From Cycas panzhihuaensis (Eukaryota; Cycadophyta): DNA of 64,000 nt. The position numbers and the translations under genes were made by a program. The notes below the pieces were generated by a model, which saw nothing but the letters and a program-made list of their open reading frames with translations, ran no database searches and was not told the origin of the DNA. Below are positions 10,130 to 19,467 of the stretch, piece by piece. Location of the stretch: positions 228,849,741 to 228,913,740 of the forward strand of contig CM041465.1 in the NCBI GenBank assembly GCA_023213395.1. The letters run 5' to 3'. The number at the start of each line of letters is the position of its first letter. Position 1 is the stretch's first letter.

Positions 10130-10713
10130 TTGTAATTCTTAAAACACTCCTTCTGTGCCAGAGTTCCATCTGAAAATGTCCTTTTTGTATCAGTGCTATT
10201 TACAGTAAAAGCTTTTACATCAAAGAGCATTTTTGTGGGGCCTTTATCAGGTAGTACAGGAGTGGAGAGGAGTTTATACAACCTATTGCATTTTTCTCCC
10301 TTGGCTATCATAGTGCCGTTCTTTTTCATATAAAGTATGTAACAATAACCATATTCATCAAATATTGTTTTCAGCTTTTTATCACTCAATTGTGATACTG
10401 ACAAAAGATTGTTTTTCATCCCAGGCACAAAAGAGACATTGCCTATACGCTGAATTTTTCCATCAATTAGTGTAGCAATTTGTCCTATTCCCTTTATGTG
10501 TAAGGTGAAATTGTTTTCGAGCTCTACTGATTTATTGAAATCATAAGGTTTGATAACTTCAAACCATTCTTCAATCCCTGTCATCTGATGTGAAGCTCCT
10601 GAATCTACATACCAGTTTTCAGCCGCACTTGCATTAACTACTAAAGCTGCAATGAAAGCGGTTTCGACTTCTTCTTCTGTTGTGTCCTTTTCTCTGCTGT
10701 AATTTCCAGTCAC
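10130..10713 (-). pseudogene. copia protease region (Cop-P)
   Basis: The frame contains the retroviral-type protease motif WYVDSGASHQMTG (Asp-Ser-Gly-Ala) about 35 residues in, followed by the usual SFVPGMKNNLLSVSQL and the GAG-pre region (MIAKGEKCNRLYKLL). It then runs out at about 10130. The enzyme would cut the gag-pol polyprotein. Whether the last 10-15 residues belong to Cop-P or are read from Gyp-K is uncertain. Confidence 0.8.
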
Positions 10714-10746
10714 CTGTTGTTTCCCCTTTTGAATTTCGGCTCGTCT

Positions 10747-11631
10747 CTAATAGCACTGGTATGGGTAATGGCTTGTTTGTCCGCAGTGGTAGCAGACGTT
10801 GAACGCTCTATAGTTACTCGAAAAGTGGCCTGGTTTTCTGTAATTGAAACATACTCGAGTATCTTGAGGTGGATTGTTAGTCACTCTTCCTCGTTCTCTT
10901 CCTTCTGTCCAACGTCCCCTGTGACCTCCTGGGGTTCTTCCTCGAGATCTGGGATTAGGCTGACCTCTTCCTCTACCTCCCAACTGAAGTTTGGTGATAA
11001 AAGCTTCTTTAATTTCTGAGTCCTGTTCAAATCTTTGATTTCTTTGTTCTTGGCTATACATATGACCTGTCAAAGTATCAAAGGTCATTGTAGTTGTTTG
11101 TCCTCCTCCTGTCAACATGTTTACCATATTATCAAATGATTTTGGGGGTTTGTTAAGCACTAGGTGTATCGAGTCTGTATCTATTAATTTGTGTCCCGCT
11201 GTGAGAAGGGCAACTTTGATGTTGGTTAACTTGGTTATGAACTCAGATATAGTTTGACGCTCCCTCATCTTCAATTTGTAGAGTTCTTCTCTCAGGGCCA
11301 CAATTCTTGCTTCATTTTTTCTACAAAACATGGAGGACATTATTTTCCAAATTTCATTAGCATTCTCTAGACCATCAACATATACTAACAGGGAGTCAGA
11401 GATTGAAAGTTTGAGAACAGAAACGGCAATATTATTTCTTTCCTCCTAATTGATTAAGTCTACTACATCAGAGGGTTGTTTTTCATCCCCAGTAGTAATT
11501 TTCCAGGCATGTTTTGCTCTCAATAATCCTCCCATTTTTATTTTCCAAATACTGAAGTTCATTTCGGTGAGTTTATCACTTTCAGGCAACGAACCAACAG
11601 AGGAGGCCATGGATGACTTGTATGAAGACAA
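10747..11631 (-). pseudogene. copia gag with zinc knuckles (Cop-P)
   Basis: The gag start is at 11631 (MSSYKSSMASSVGSLPESDK, then NFSIWKIKMGGLL). The frame stops at 11446 and resumes as a 197-residue stretch (11340-10747) with RERQTISEFITKL, a Gly/Arg-rich stretch and two zinc knuckles: CYHCGQTSHYPYQC is intact, the other (CFNYRKPGHFSSNY) has lost two cysteines. Gag would package element RNA in cytoplasmic particles. The damage is light compared with neighbouring elements. Confidence 0.82.
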
Positions 11632-12323
11632 AAAATTCAGTTTTAAATGGCTGTATGAACTGCTATACGACCTGATGTATGGATTTCCATACGGAACTCA
11701 AGTTGTACAGAGGAAAGAAAAAATGGTCTCAATTGAAAGATCTCCCAAATCGGTATCCAAATCTGGTCTTAGTTTCTCAGATTGCTTTCAGACTTGAGAG
11801 AAACAAATAGAAAAAGGTTCAAACCTGCGCCCAAGGGCTTTTGGAAAAGTTGAAGAAAAATTCTGAAAATCTGAGACGAAATCTTGATAAAATTGACTTA
11901 AAGCCTTTGTCTAGTGATGAGAAGAGTTTTGAATACTTTGTACCAGGGATTTGAGCCGGATTTTCGAAGAAAATTCTTGAGAGAAGGCTCCAAACCCGCA
12001 CGATCTTAAATTTGCCCAAAACTGGGAGAAGATGGCTTCAACTGATGTCGACGTAGAAGGAAAAAATATAGAAGAGGCGCTGATCTATAATCTGGGTGAG
12101 TTTCGTCGAATTATGACGACTTTGAATTTTGTCGCTAAAGACTCATTCCGTCGTACCGCGTCAGCCTTCCGTACAATTCTGGCTTGAGGTTTGCCTTGAA
12201 CAAATTAACCTCAGATGGCAAAGTCTTTTGGCAACAACTTGACTCCAATCCTCTTCATCCTTTAATAAAACCTTAGTTTGCTCTTTCACATGTAGGAGGA
12301 CCTGAGAGCCTGCTTTGATACCA
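11632..12323 (-). other. 5' leader and primer-binding site of Cop-P
   Basis: About 690 bp without a convincing frame between the gag start and the LTR. At 12312-12323 the minus strand reads TGGTATCAAAGC, matching the plant initiator-Met tRNA priming site. Confidence 0.65.
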
Positions 12324-12534
12324 TATAGAAAAACATAAATGAAGGAGGAATTCTCTCTGTCCCTTTATTGATGATTCTTTGTCTATATATACAGACATAA
12401 AGAAGGTACAAATGACAACCGCTCAACAGGATGGTGCCACTTGTCACTTTGTGAGAGAAAGGGGGAGAGGTACAAGACCCTTACAAAACATTATGTCATA
12501 TGCTATAGCCCTAGATAAAACATTACCTTTTACA
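12324..12534 (-). repeat. 5' LTR of Cop-P (about 211 bp)
   Basis: On the minus strand it starts TGTAAAAGG at 12534 and ends just before the primer-binding site, with a TATATATA promoter box near 12385-12395. The terminal CA is not preserved, and the LTR is short for a copia element. Confidence 0.6.
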
Positions 12535-12752
12535 TCCTGAGCATAGATCTATCTTTGAAAAGTACCGGGCTCCATGTAATTCATCTAACAAATCTTCGAT
12601 CCTTAGGATAGGATACCGATTCTTTATGGTCAATTTATTCAAGCCACGATAATCCACGCACATTCTGTAAGATTCGTCCTTCTTTGGATTGACCACCACA
12701 GGAGAAGCGAACGAACTCGCGCTTTTCGCCACTATGCCTTGGAGTAATAATT
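12535..12752 (-). pseudogene. gypsy RT fragment (Gyp-K)
   Basis: The open frame reads FASPVVVNPKKDESYRMCVD, then YRGLNKLTIKNRYPILRIED and ARYFSKIDLCSG, the first half of the RT palm. It is cut at 12534 by the Cop-P LTR inside the usual SGYHQ motif and at 12752 by the Cop-A1 LTR. Confidence 0.85.
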
Positions 12753-13299
12753 TGTTAAACCTTATGTTTACATGTTAAGTATGCACTTTATTCTTTTTAT
12801 TTTTTCATTCATTATTTTGTACTTTATGGGGTGACTAATCACTTAAGTGATAAAGTGCACACCCACTTTCATCCTAGTGACATAACATTGTGTCTAAAGG
12901 GTCAAATAGACCCTTATGCATTTTTGCTCACTTGAGAGCCTAATGGACACATTTCCCTCATGCATGACATGCAAGCCATGCATTGCATGTACGTTGGATG
13001 TTTGTCACTTAGCAAACATCCAATGGTGTTAGGTAACCTCAGTTACTCTATATATTGAGACCTCTCCTCATGTCTCACATGTAGAGTTGATGTGTAATGT
13101 TATGCTGCCATTTTGCTAATCAATTGGTATTCTTTGGAGTAGGACTAATTCCTCCTCCTCACATCTTGGTATTATCTTACTTCCTTGATCTTGCTTATCT
13201 TAGTTTTGCTCTTATGTCATTTAGAACCAGAGGTGAACTATCTTCAAGATCTTGGCTTTATAGGTCTTAGGCACTTTAATCCTTTGGCCTACTTTCACA
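12753..13299 (+). repeat. 5' LTR of Cop-A1 (547 bp)
   Basis: It starts TGTTAAACC and ends TTTCACA. The inverted repeat 12994-13023 keeps 11-bp perfect arms (TTGGATGTTTG and CAAACATCCAA), but its centre is altered. The TATA box starts at about 13049, 25 bp downstream. The 14-bp palindrome ATCACTTAAGTGAT is kept. Confidence 0.85.
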
Positions 13300-15185
13300 T
13301 TTAGTATTAGAGCAAGAGGAGACTAGTTCCATCTGTTCTGAATTCATCTTCAAGGGAGACTTAGAGTGGATTTAGCAAACCCTTGGTGACGGCCTTCACT
13401 CTCCGAAGGTGATCCAGGGTTTGTTTAAACTTACCATTGCAGATCAAGACTTTTCTGGAGTACTTTTAAAGGCTGGAGCTCACTATACTCAAATCTGAAA
13501 TCTTTTTCAGACCTTCTTCAAGGGTTTTGAGCTAGTTTACTCACATTTTCTCATGTTTTTTCACAAAAAATTGGACTTTTCAACTGGTTCTTCTTGCAGA
13601 TCAGGGTGTTGGATTATTATGATGAGTTTTAGTTCTCACTGACAGAGATTATCACAAGCCACTGACTCCCTGCAGGCTGTGAAGTGATTCTGGGCAGTTT
13701 TCAACCCTCAAACCCCACTTGGAGAGTACAAAATTGCTCATGCACACTTGCTGGACTGTTCTGCCCATCTGAAAAAGTCTGCACATCCTCTGTGGGTCCC
13801 ACACGTCCTACTCAAGGCTGTTTGGAAGCGTTAGACAAGTGCTGTATCGTCGTCCTCTCACTCTGCATCGAGTGCCTAACCAACAGAACTAGTAGTCCGT
13901 TCTTTGTCTAGAAGCAGCGAGAAGAGCTCAAACTTGGAATACGTCTTTGTATGACCCTGCTCTCAGATTTTCGTCACGATCGGTTAAGTATAGACTCAAT
14001 TCGAGCAGCCTGTGTGTTCACAAAGTCGCCTGCGCTGTCGTTTTTTCGAACTTTCGTTTTTCTAAAAATTTCTTTTGGAACTTTATGAATTTTAACTTTG
14101 GGTTATAACATTAAGAATATTCTTTATTTTATAAACTTTATAACTGAAAGTTTTATTCATTAAGGAATTAAATTCACGTTTTAAGCCAATTTTCAAGGTT
14201 TTCTTAGTGTCTTTTTTTTTTCCTCCAGTTTTTAACCATATTGACTCTACTTTAGTGAAAAAGAGACTAAATCAAGGTGTTTCAATGACTTTTCACATTA
14301 AAAAGTGATTTTTTCTTTTCCTTCATTAAGCTATTTTTTAGTCAAGGCACCTTGCATGGTGACCTTAGCTTACATTTTCTTAAGGAAAAAATCACATCTT
14401 TTTTGTACTTTTGGAGTTAAAAATCTTCTTTGATACTTAGTGATTTCATTAAAAGTTGATGCTAAGTCATTCTCTCTTCTTTGGTGATTAAAAATACTTG
14501 TTTAAAGTGTTTAATAAGGCTCCTTGTGTGGTGTCCTTACTGCTCAAAGTTTTAGAAAAAAAAAAATACAGCCATTGTTTTTGGCATTCCAAGCTTTCTT
14601 TAACACTTATTTGATGTTGTACAAGTGTTAAAAAACTTTGTTAAAGTGATTTTAAAGTGTTAATATTTTGTCAAAGTGATATTTATCACTTTCCCAACAC
14701 TTTCTCTAAGGCACCTTGCATGGTGACCTATTGCCCTTAGTCACAAAAAAAGGGCTTAAGAACACTTTTATTTAATAAAATCACTTCATTTGTTGATCGT
14801 TGGGACTATTTTAAAGTCCCAACACTTGGTGCTTGGTGTCTTCTTTTCACAAGTGGTCTTCTTCTCTTCAATCTTGAGCATTAAAAGGAACTATTTGTAC
14901 TTTCAACACAAGGCTTTGCTTTCCTTCATTGAGTGCTTAGCATTTTTTCAAGTGCTTATTTTTCAAAACTCATTGTACTCATATTTTACTTGGATTTGTA
15001 TAGCACTCTCACTTCATTAAGTGCTCATTGTAACAACACTTCTAAGTGTTTATTTGATGTACTAGATTGCTTCTTTTGAAGCCCCTTTCATTGTAAGCTT
15101 AATCAAGCATCTTTCATAAGTACATCATCCAAGTAAAATAAATCCTAAGTCCACTTTAATCTTCTAAAAAGTGACTTCAAAATCT
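13300..15185 (+). other. long untranslated leader of Cop-A1
   Basis: Nearly 1.9 kb, AT-rich, with no frame above noise. It has three copies of a hairpin-capable word: 14344-14366 (GGCACCTTGCATGGTGACC), 14516-14538 (GGCTCCTTGTGTGGTGTCC) and 14708-14730, spaced 172 and 192 bp. A 20-bp hairpin lies near 14674-14694 (AAAGTGATA then TATCACTTT). The same features recur in Cop-A2 and Cop-A3. Confidence 0.7.
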
Positions 15186-15361
15186 TGTTGGAGAGGCTCG
15201 AAAAAGGTTCAAACCTTGCCTCTAAAATAACCTTGAGCTTGGTGCATTCCCTAGGGGACCAACCGACCGTACGGTCAGTGCATGACAATTAAGGTTGGTT
15301 GAGGGAAAGGATGTTCGAAAAGGGTGTTATTGGGGCTGTGAATCCTAAAGAAAGCATGGTA
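15186..15361 (+). promoter_or_regulatory. conserved pre-gag leader block (Cop-A1 copy)
   Basis: This block is shared by four elements (also 25676-25850, 32226-32403 and 44772-44950) and is far better conserved than the rest of the leader. It has a hairpin with arms AGAGGC (15192-15197) and GCCTCT (15218-15223). It also has the 12-bp palindrome GACCGTACGGTC (15265-15276), flanked by arms ACCAACC (15258-15264) and GGTTGGT (15293-15299). GTGCATGACAATTAAGG is nearly invariant. A function in RNA dimerisation or packaging is inferred. Confidence 0.55.
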
Positions 15362-15464
15362 CGTCCAACTACTACAAATTATTTACAAGAAACTCAAGAC
15401 GCTCTACAGGATATCAAGGAACACTTAGTAGCTGTGCAAAATAGAATGAAGCAATAAGTGTATA
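15356..15464 (+). pseudogene. gypsy-like gag start (Gyp-J fragment)
   Basis: From the ATG at 15356 a short frame reads MVRPTTTNYLQETQDALQDI, then KEHLVAVQNRMKQ and a stop. It looks like the N-terminus of a gypsy gag. The join to the family-A leader falls at a shared CATGGTACGTCC-like word. It may be the partner of the gypsy fragment at 22179-22690, separated by the Gyp-G insertion. Alternatively the short frame is chance. Confidence 0.35.
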
Positions 15465-16504
15465 TGATCCAGGAGGATCTACCATATGTTTACAGGATGC
15501 GGAAAATGTTAGGCATTGGCATAACTGAAAGAGATATGGCCAAATGGTATCAAAATTATATGAAATTTTGTGTAAAGGTAGAATACACATCCCACTAGAT
15601 GTCTACAAAAGGTGGGGTTCAGAAAATATCATTTGATTAGAGTTCAAGCCTTGTTTTGCATAAAATTAATCCCACAGCTAGCAGAAAAAAACAACAAATG
15701 CATATTATTATTAAATGAATAAAACTGCAGCCAAATGACATCTAAATGAGCTAAAATTTTGAGGAAGCGGAGGAGACATGCGTTCCTATACGTGTACCAA
15801 ATTTTAGCCGAATTGGAGTCCGTTAAGGTCAGTTACAAGCCGCAACTTTTAAGAATTGCATGAAAGCCACTTGGACAGCAGAAAAACAACAAATACATAT
15901 TATAATTAAATGAATAAAAATGCAGTCAAATGACATCGAAATGAGCTAAAATTTTGAGGAAGTGGAGGGGACATGTGTTCCTATACGTGTACCAAATTTG
16001 AGCCAAATTGGAGTAAGTTAAGATCAGTTACAAGCTGCAACTTTTTAAGAATTGCATGAAGGCCACTTGGACAACATGCATTCTGGTGGTTAGTGATTGC
16101 CACTTGTTAAACATGCAATTTTGGTTTCTTTCTATAAATTGAGCCCTATTACGGGTTGGAGAGGTGGTTCTTGGAGACTTGACTTGGGAAGCATCCTTGG
16201 AGAAGCATTTTGGAGGGTTGGAGATCCCCTTATGGTATAATTGTATCATTTATTCCTTGTAATTTTATCATTCTTTTGCTAGTTGATTTCTCCACCATTA
16301 AATGGAGATTTTCACAGTTTAATAAAAGTACTACTCCTCATACTTTTGGATCAATGTCAAGAATAAATAATTTGGTGTAGAATTTCCTTTCGTGGGCTCA
16401 TTGTTGTTTTGATGTTATTGAGATTTCTACACTAACTCCCAGGATCTCAAGGAGAAAAGGTTGATAATTGACTACTTCACCAACTAAGCTCTATTTTGGG
16501 ATCA
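15465..16504 (+). repeat. 5' LTR of Gyp-G (1040 bp)
   Basis: It starts TGATCCAGGAGG and ends TTTTGGGATCA. U3 holds a 197-bp tandem duplication. A TATAAATT promoter-like box is near 16131. The priming site follows after five bases. Confidence 0.93.
15681..16075 (+). repeat. 197-bp tandem duplication within the Gyp-G LTR
   Basis: Unit 1 (15681-15877) and unit 2 (15878 to about 16075) share the order GCAGAAAAACAACAAAT, GAATAAAA, GAGCTAAAATTTTGAGGAAG, CCTATACGTGTACCAAATTT, TCAGTTACAAGC and GCCACTTGGACA, with scattered substitutions. The same pair is in the 3' LTR (from about 21350). It lies upstream of the TATA-like box, the usual place for an enhancer repeat. Confidence 0.88.
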
Positions 16505-16509
16505 TATTT

Positions 16510-16522
16510 TGGTATCAGAGCC
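16510..16522 (+). other. primer-binding site of Gyp-G
   Basis: TGGTATCAGAGCC, complementary to the 3' end of plant initiator-Met tRNA, starting six bases after the 5' LTR. Confidence 0.85.
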
Positions 16523-16547
16523 TGTGATCTTTGTTGTAGGGACTTGA

Positions 16548-17735
16548 ATGGTACAAACAAGGAAAGGATACAAAGAGAAAGGTGAAGACTTTCTTGTGTT
16601 GCAATCACCAAGAAGACAAAGAAAGAATCCAAGCACCATGGCTGAAAAAGAAGATGGAAAAATTAGATTTGAAAAGCTTGAGAAGAACGTAGAAGCCTTG
16701 ATGCAAATGATGACCTAACTTCTACCTCTAGTCAAGGGAAAAGGCAAAGAGAAGGAAGTTGAAGGAGGATCTACATATGACCACAACCATGAAGAGGAAG
16801 AGGAGGAGACCTTAAAGCACTCTTTTGAAGAAAGCAAGGGTACTTCATCTCATCAACCCTTCAAGGTGGAGGCAAAGTTGGATATTCCAACTTATGATGG
16901 AGAGGTAAATGCTGAAATGTTGGACCATTGGTTGGATCAACTTGAAACCTACTTCACAATTTATACTTATAGTAATGCTCAAAAGCTTTCATTTGCTAGG
17001 CTCAAGTTGTGTAAACATGCATTGACATGGTGGAATGCATATTTGAAGACTCATGATGTATCTTCTTTTTCATGGATGGATTTTAAGAAAATAATAAAGA
17101 AGCAATACTACCCCATAGGTCATGAGGAAGACTAATGGGTCACTTGGCAATATTTACGCCAAGGGAGAGGTGTAAGTGTCCAAGACTATACTTCTTTATT
17201 TTTTAGGCATGGCATGCTACTTGGTATTAATATGGATGAACATGTCACTCTTATGAAATTCATTGGAGGATTACATAAATACATAAGGAAGGAACTAAGG
17301 CTTTTTAAGGTTCAATCCATTGGAGAAGCAAGTAGAATGGCTATGGCAATAGAAAGTAAAAGCAAGAAATCTACATTCATGTCTAAAGATTCTACTTTTA
17401 CTTCTAATAAGTATGAAAAGAATCCTAAATTGCACTCATCTAAAAGGCAAGAAGGAAAGAAGAAAAGAACTAATTTTGTTAAAAGTTCTAACTATTGTGA
17501 GCATTGTGATATTAGCAGTCATATTACAGAAAAGTGTTGGAAGTTGTATCCAGAGCTAAAGCCAAAGCATATCAAGGATATGGAATTAAGAAAGAAGGAA
17601 AAAGGGAAAGCACTACTTTCTGAGGTGGAGATTCAAAGTGAAGGAGAAGAAGAGAAGGTTACTCTACTTACAAATTATGAAGATGATGCTACAAGGGAGG
17701 AACTATTTCACTTGCAAGCTTCAAGTAGGAAATAG
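16548..17735 (+). pseudogene. gag of Gyp-G
   Basis: One frame from the ATG at 16548 (MVQTRKGYKEKGEDFLVLQS) to 17735, interrupted by TAA at 16716-16718 and TAA at 17133-17135, both explicable as Gln codons mutated C to T. It has an acidic Glu-rich stretch, then the gag core (LDHWLDQLETYF, LCKHALTWWNAYL), then YLRQGRGVSVQDYT and the zinc knuckle CEHCDISSHITEKC (C-X2-C-X4-H-X4-C). Gag forms the particle and binds RNA. The 3' end overlaps pol in another frame. Confidence 0.88.
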
Positions 17736-19467
17736 TATGATTGGTGCCATTATAGATCCGGGGAGCCAAAAGAATTTGATCTTAGAAAGTTTGGTAAAGA
17801 GCATTGGGTTGGTAACTACTCCTCACCCTCACCCATATCCTCTTGGTTGGATCCATAAAGATGTGGAAATGCAAATATCAAAGCAATGTACACTTAAATT
17901 TTCCATCACTAATGATTTTGTTGATGAAGTAATATGTGATGTGGTGCCATTAGATGTATGCCATGTTGTGCTTGGAAGTCCCTACTTGTGGGATCGAGAT
18001 GCACTCTTCTATCGAAGGGAGAAAAAGTATCGGTTGATGAAGGATAACAAGGGCTTCATCATAAAGGCCACAAAGAAGCACTTGGATAAGATAGCATTAA
18101 TTTCAGCTACTCAAGCAAAAAGGATGATCAATGCATGTGGTAAATTTGCCATCTTAATGGTAAGGAGAAAAGAAGAGCCAGGAGATGAAGAAGGTCCTTC
18201 TACTCACACTCTTCTTGTATCACCTAAACAAATGCAACAAATTGAGGAGTTAAAGACAAGGTATGATATTCTATTTCAACATGTTGATGGGCTACCACCA
18301 AAGAGAAAGATAGAGCATGAAATCACTCTTGTAGGAGATGCACCATTGCCTAATGTTGCTTTGTATAGGCACTCCATTGTAGAGAATAATGAGATAAAGA
18401 GGCAAGTTGAGGAGTTGCTTAATCAAGGGGTCATAAGACCTTCATGTTCACCTTGTGGGTCACTAATTGTCTTGGTACCTAAGAAGGATGGAGGATGGAG
18501 AATGTGTATAGACTTTCGTGCTTTGAATAAAATTACAATTAAAAATCGCTACCCTTTGCCTCGCATAGATGATTTGCTTGATCAAATTAAGCATGCTTGT
18601 TATTTTACTAAATTGGATTTGAAAAGTGGTTATCACCAAGTTAGGGTGAAGGAGGAGGACACATGGAAGACGGCCTTCAAAACAAAGCAAGGACTCTTTG
18701 AATGGATGGTTATGCCTTTCGGATTGTGTAATGCTCCTGCAACATTCATGAGGCTAATGAATGAAATGTTAAGGCCTTACTTGGATAATTTTGTTGTTGT
18801 CTATCTTGATGACATTTTGATTTTCAGCAACACATGGGAGGAACATTTGCAGCACATAGAAGAAGTTTTAAAGACTATGGCTAAGCATCATTTGAAGCTT
18901 AATGTGAAGAAGTGTGAATTTGGCAAGGAGAACTTGATCTTCTTAGGCTTTGTGGTTGGAGGAGAAAAGTTGAGCATCGATCCACTCAAGACTCAAGCCA
19001 TCCTCAAATGGCCTAGGCCAACAAATATCATAGAGGTGAGAAATTTTTTAGGAGCTTGTCAATACTTGAGAAAGTTTATTCTTCATTTCTCACAGGTTGC
19101 AGCACCTCTACATGGATTGACAAAATCTAGTAAAAAGTTTACTTGGGGTTCCAAGGAGGAAGAAGCTTTTCTTCTTTTAAAGAAGAAAATTTATGAAGCA
19201 CCAGTTTTGGTAATGCCAAATTTGCAAAGGCCTTTTGAAGTAGAAGCTGATGCAAGTGGAAATGCGATGGGAGCTATCCTTATTCAAGATGGGAAGCCTA
19301 TTGCCTACCATTCGGAAGTCTTCACCCCTCAAGTGAAGAACTACCCAACATATGATCGAGAAATGTTCGCACTTCATCAAGCATGCAAGTATTGGAGGTC
19401 ATACTTACTCGGAAAAGAGGTTGTAGTTCATACCGATCATAAGCCTCTTCAATTTTTACAAACTTAA
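17638..19467 (+). CDS. pol of Gyp-G: protease, reverse transcriptase, RNase H (open part)
   Basis: A 609-codon open frame overlapping the gag end by about 98 bp in a different frame; real translation probably enters upstream by frameshift. The aspartic protease motif GAIIDPGSQKNLI is near residue 40. RT has WRMCIDFRALNK (about residue 287), the catalytic YLDD (about 389-392) and LIFLGFVVGGEKLSIDP. RNase H has EVEADASGNAMGAIL (about 538) and VVVHTDHKPLQFL. It ends at a TAA (19465-19467) where related elements have Gln, so RNase H is cut before its end. RT and RNase H residues look intact up to there. Confidence 0.9.
   Translation: MKEKKRRLLYLQIMKMMLQGRNYFTCKLQVGNSMIGAIIDPGSQKNLILESLVKSIGLVTTPHPHPYPLGWIHKDVEMQISKQCTLKFSITNDFVDEVICDVVPLDVCHVVLGSPYLWDRDALFYRREKKYRLMKDNKGFIIKATKKHLDKIALISATQAKRMINACGKFAILMVRRKEEPGDEEGPSTHTLLVSPKQMQQIEELKTRYDILFQHVDGLPPKRKIEHEITLVGDAPLPNVALYRHSIVENNEIKRQVEELLNQGVIRPSCSPCGSLIVLVPKKDGGWRMCIDFRALNKITIKNRYPLPRIDDLLDQIKHACYFTKLDLKSGYHQVRVKEEDTWKTAFKTKQGLFEWMVMPFGLCNAPATFMRLMNEMLRPYLDNFVVVYLDDILIFSNTWEEHLQHIEEVLKTMAKHHLKLNVKKCEFGKENLIFLGFVVGGEKLSIDPLKTQAILKWPRPTNIIEVRNFLGACQYLRKFILHFSQVAAPLHGLTKSSKKFTWGSKEEEAFLLLKKKIYEAPVLVMPNLQRPFEVEADASGNAMGAILIQDGKPIAYHSEVFTPQVKNYPTYDREMFALHQACKYWRSYLLGKEVVVHTDHKPLQFLQT

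Larger units (their letters stand above)
10130..12534 (-). mobile_element. Cop-P: 5' half of a copia element inside Gyp-K
   Basis: Minus strand. LTR (12534-12324), primer-binding site (12323-12312), leader, gag (11631-10747) and protease/GAG-pre region (10713-10130). Integrase, RT, RNase H and the 3' LTR are missing. The 5' LTR begins TGTAAAAGG exactly where the Gyp-K RT frame breaks off, and the other end stops abruptly at about 10130 next to Gyp-K RNase H. This suggests an insertion followed by a deletion that removed both copia pol and part of Gyp-K RT. Confidence 0.75.
7631..12752 (-). mobile_element. Gyp-K: chromovirus-type Ty3/gypsy element split by Cop-P
   Basis: Minus strand, 3' part only. 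An RT piece (12752-12535), an interruption by Cop-P (12534-10130), then RNase H, integrase and chromodomain (10129-8240), a polypurine tract and the 3' LTR. RT sequence between the two pieces is missing. The right end at 12752 is where Cop-A1 inserted, within the LLLQGIVAKS part of the RT entry segment; the remainder of the element to the right was not found. Confidence 0.8.
12753..15366 (+). mobile_element. Cop-A1: truncated family-A copia element (LTR plus leader only)
   Basis: A 5' LTR (12753-13299), a degenerate primer-binding site TTAGTATTAGAGC (13301-13313) and about 2 kb of leader ending in the conserved pre-gag block. The family-A sequence stops at about 15366, before gag, where it joins a gypsy-like gag start. 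Everything downstream is lost. The LTR type is closer to Cop-A3 than to Cop-A0 and Cop-A2. Confidence 0.85.

Noticed and set aside
13684-13911. 75-codon frame in the Cop-A1 leader
   Set aside because: Not conserved as a frame in the Cop-A2 or Cop-A3 leaders; Cys/Ser-rich and without motifs.
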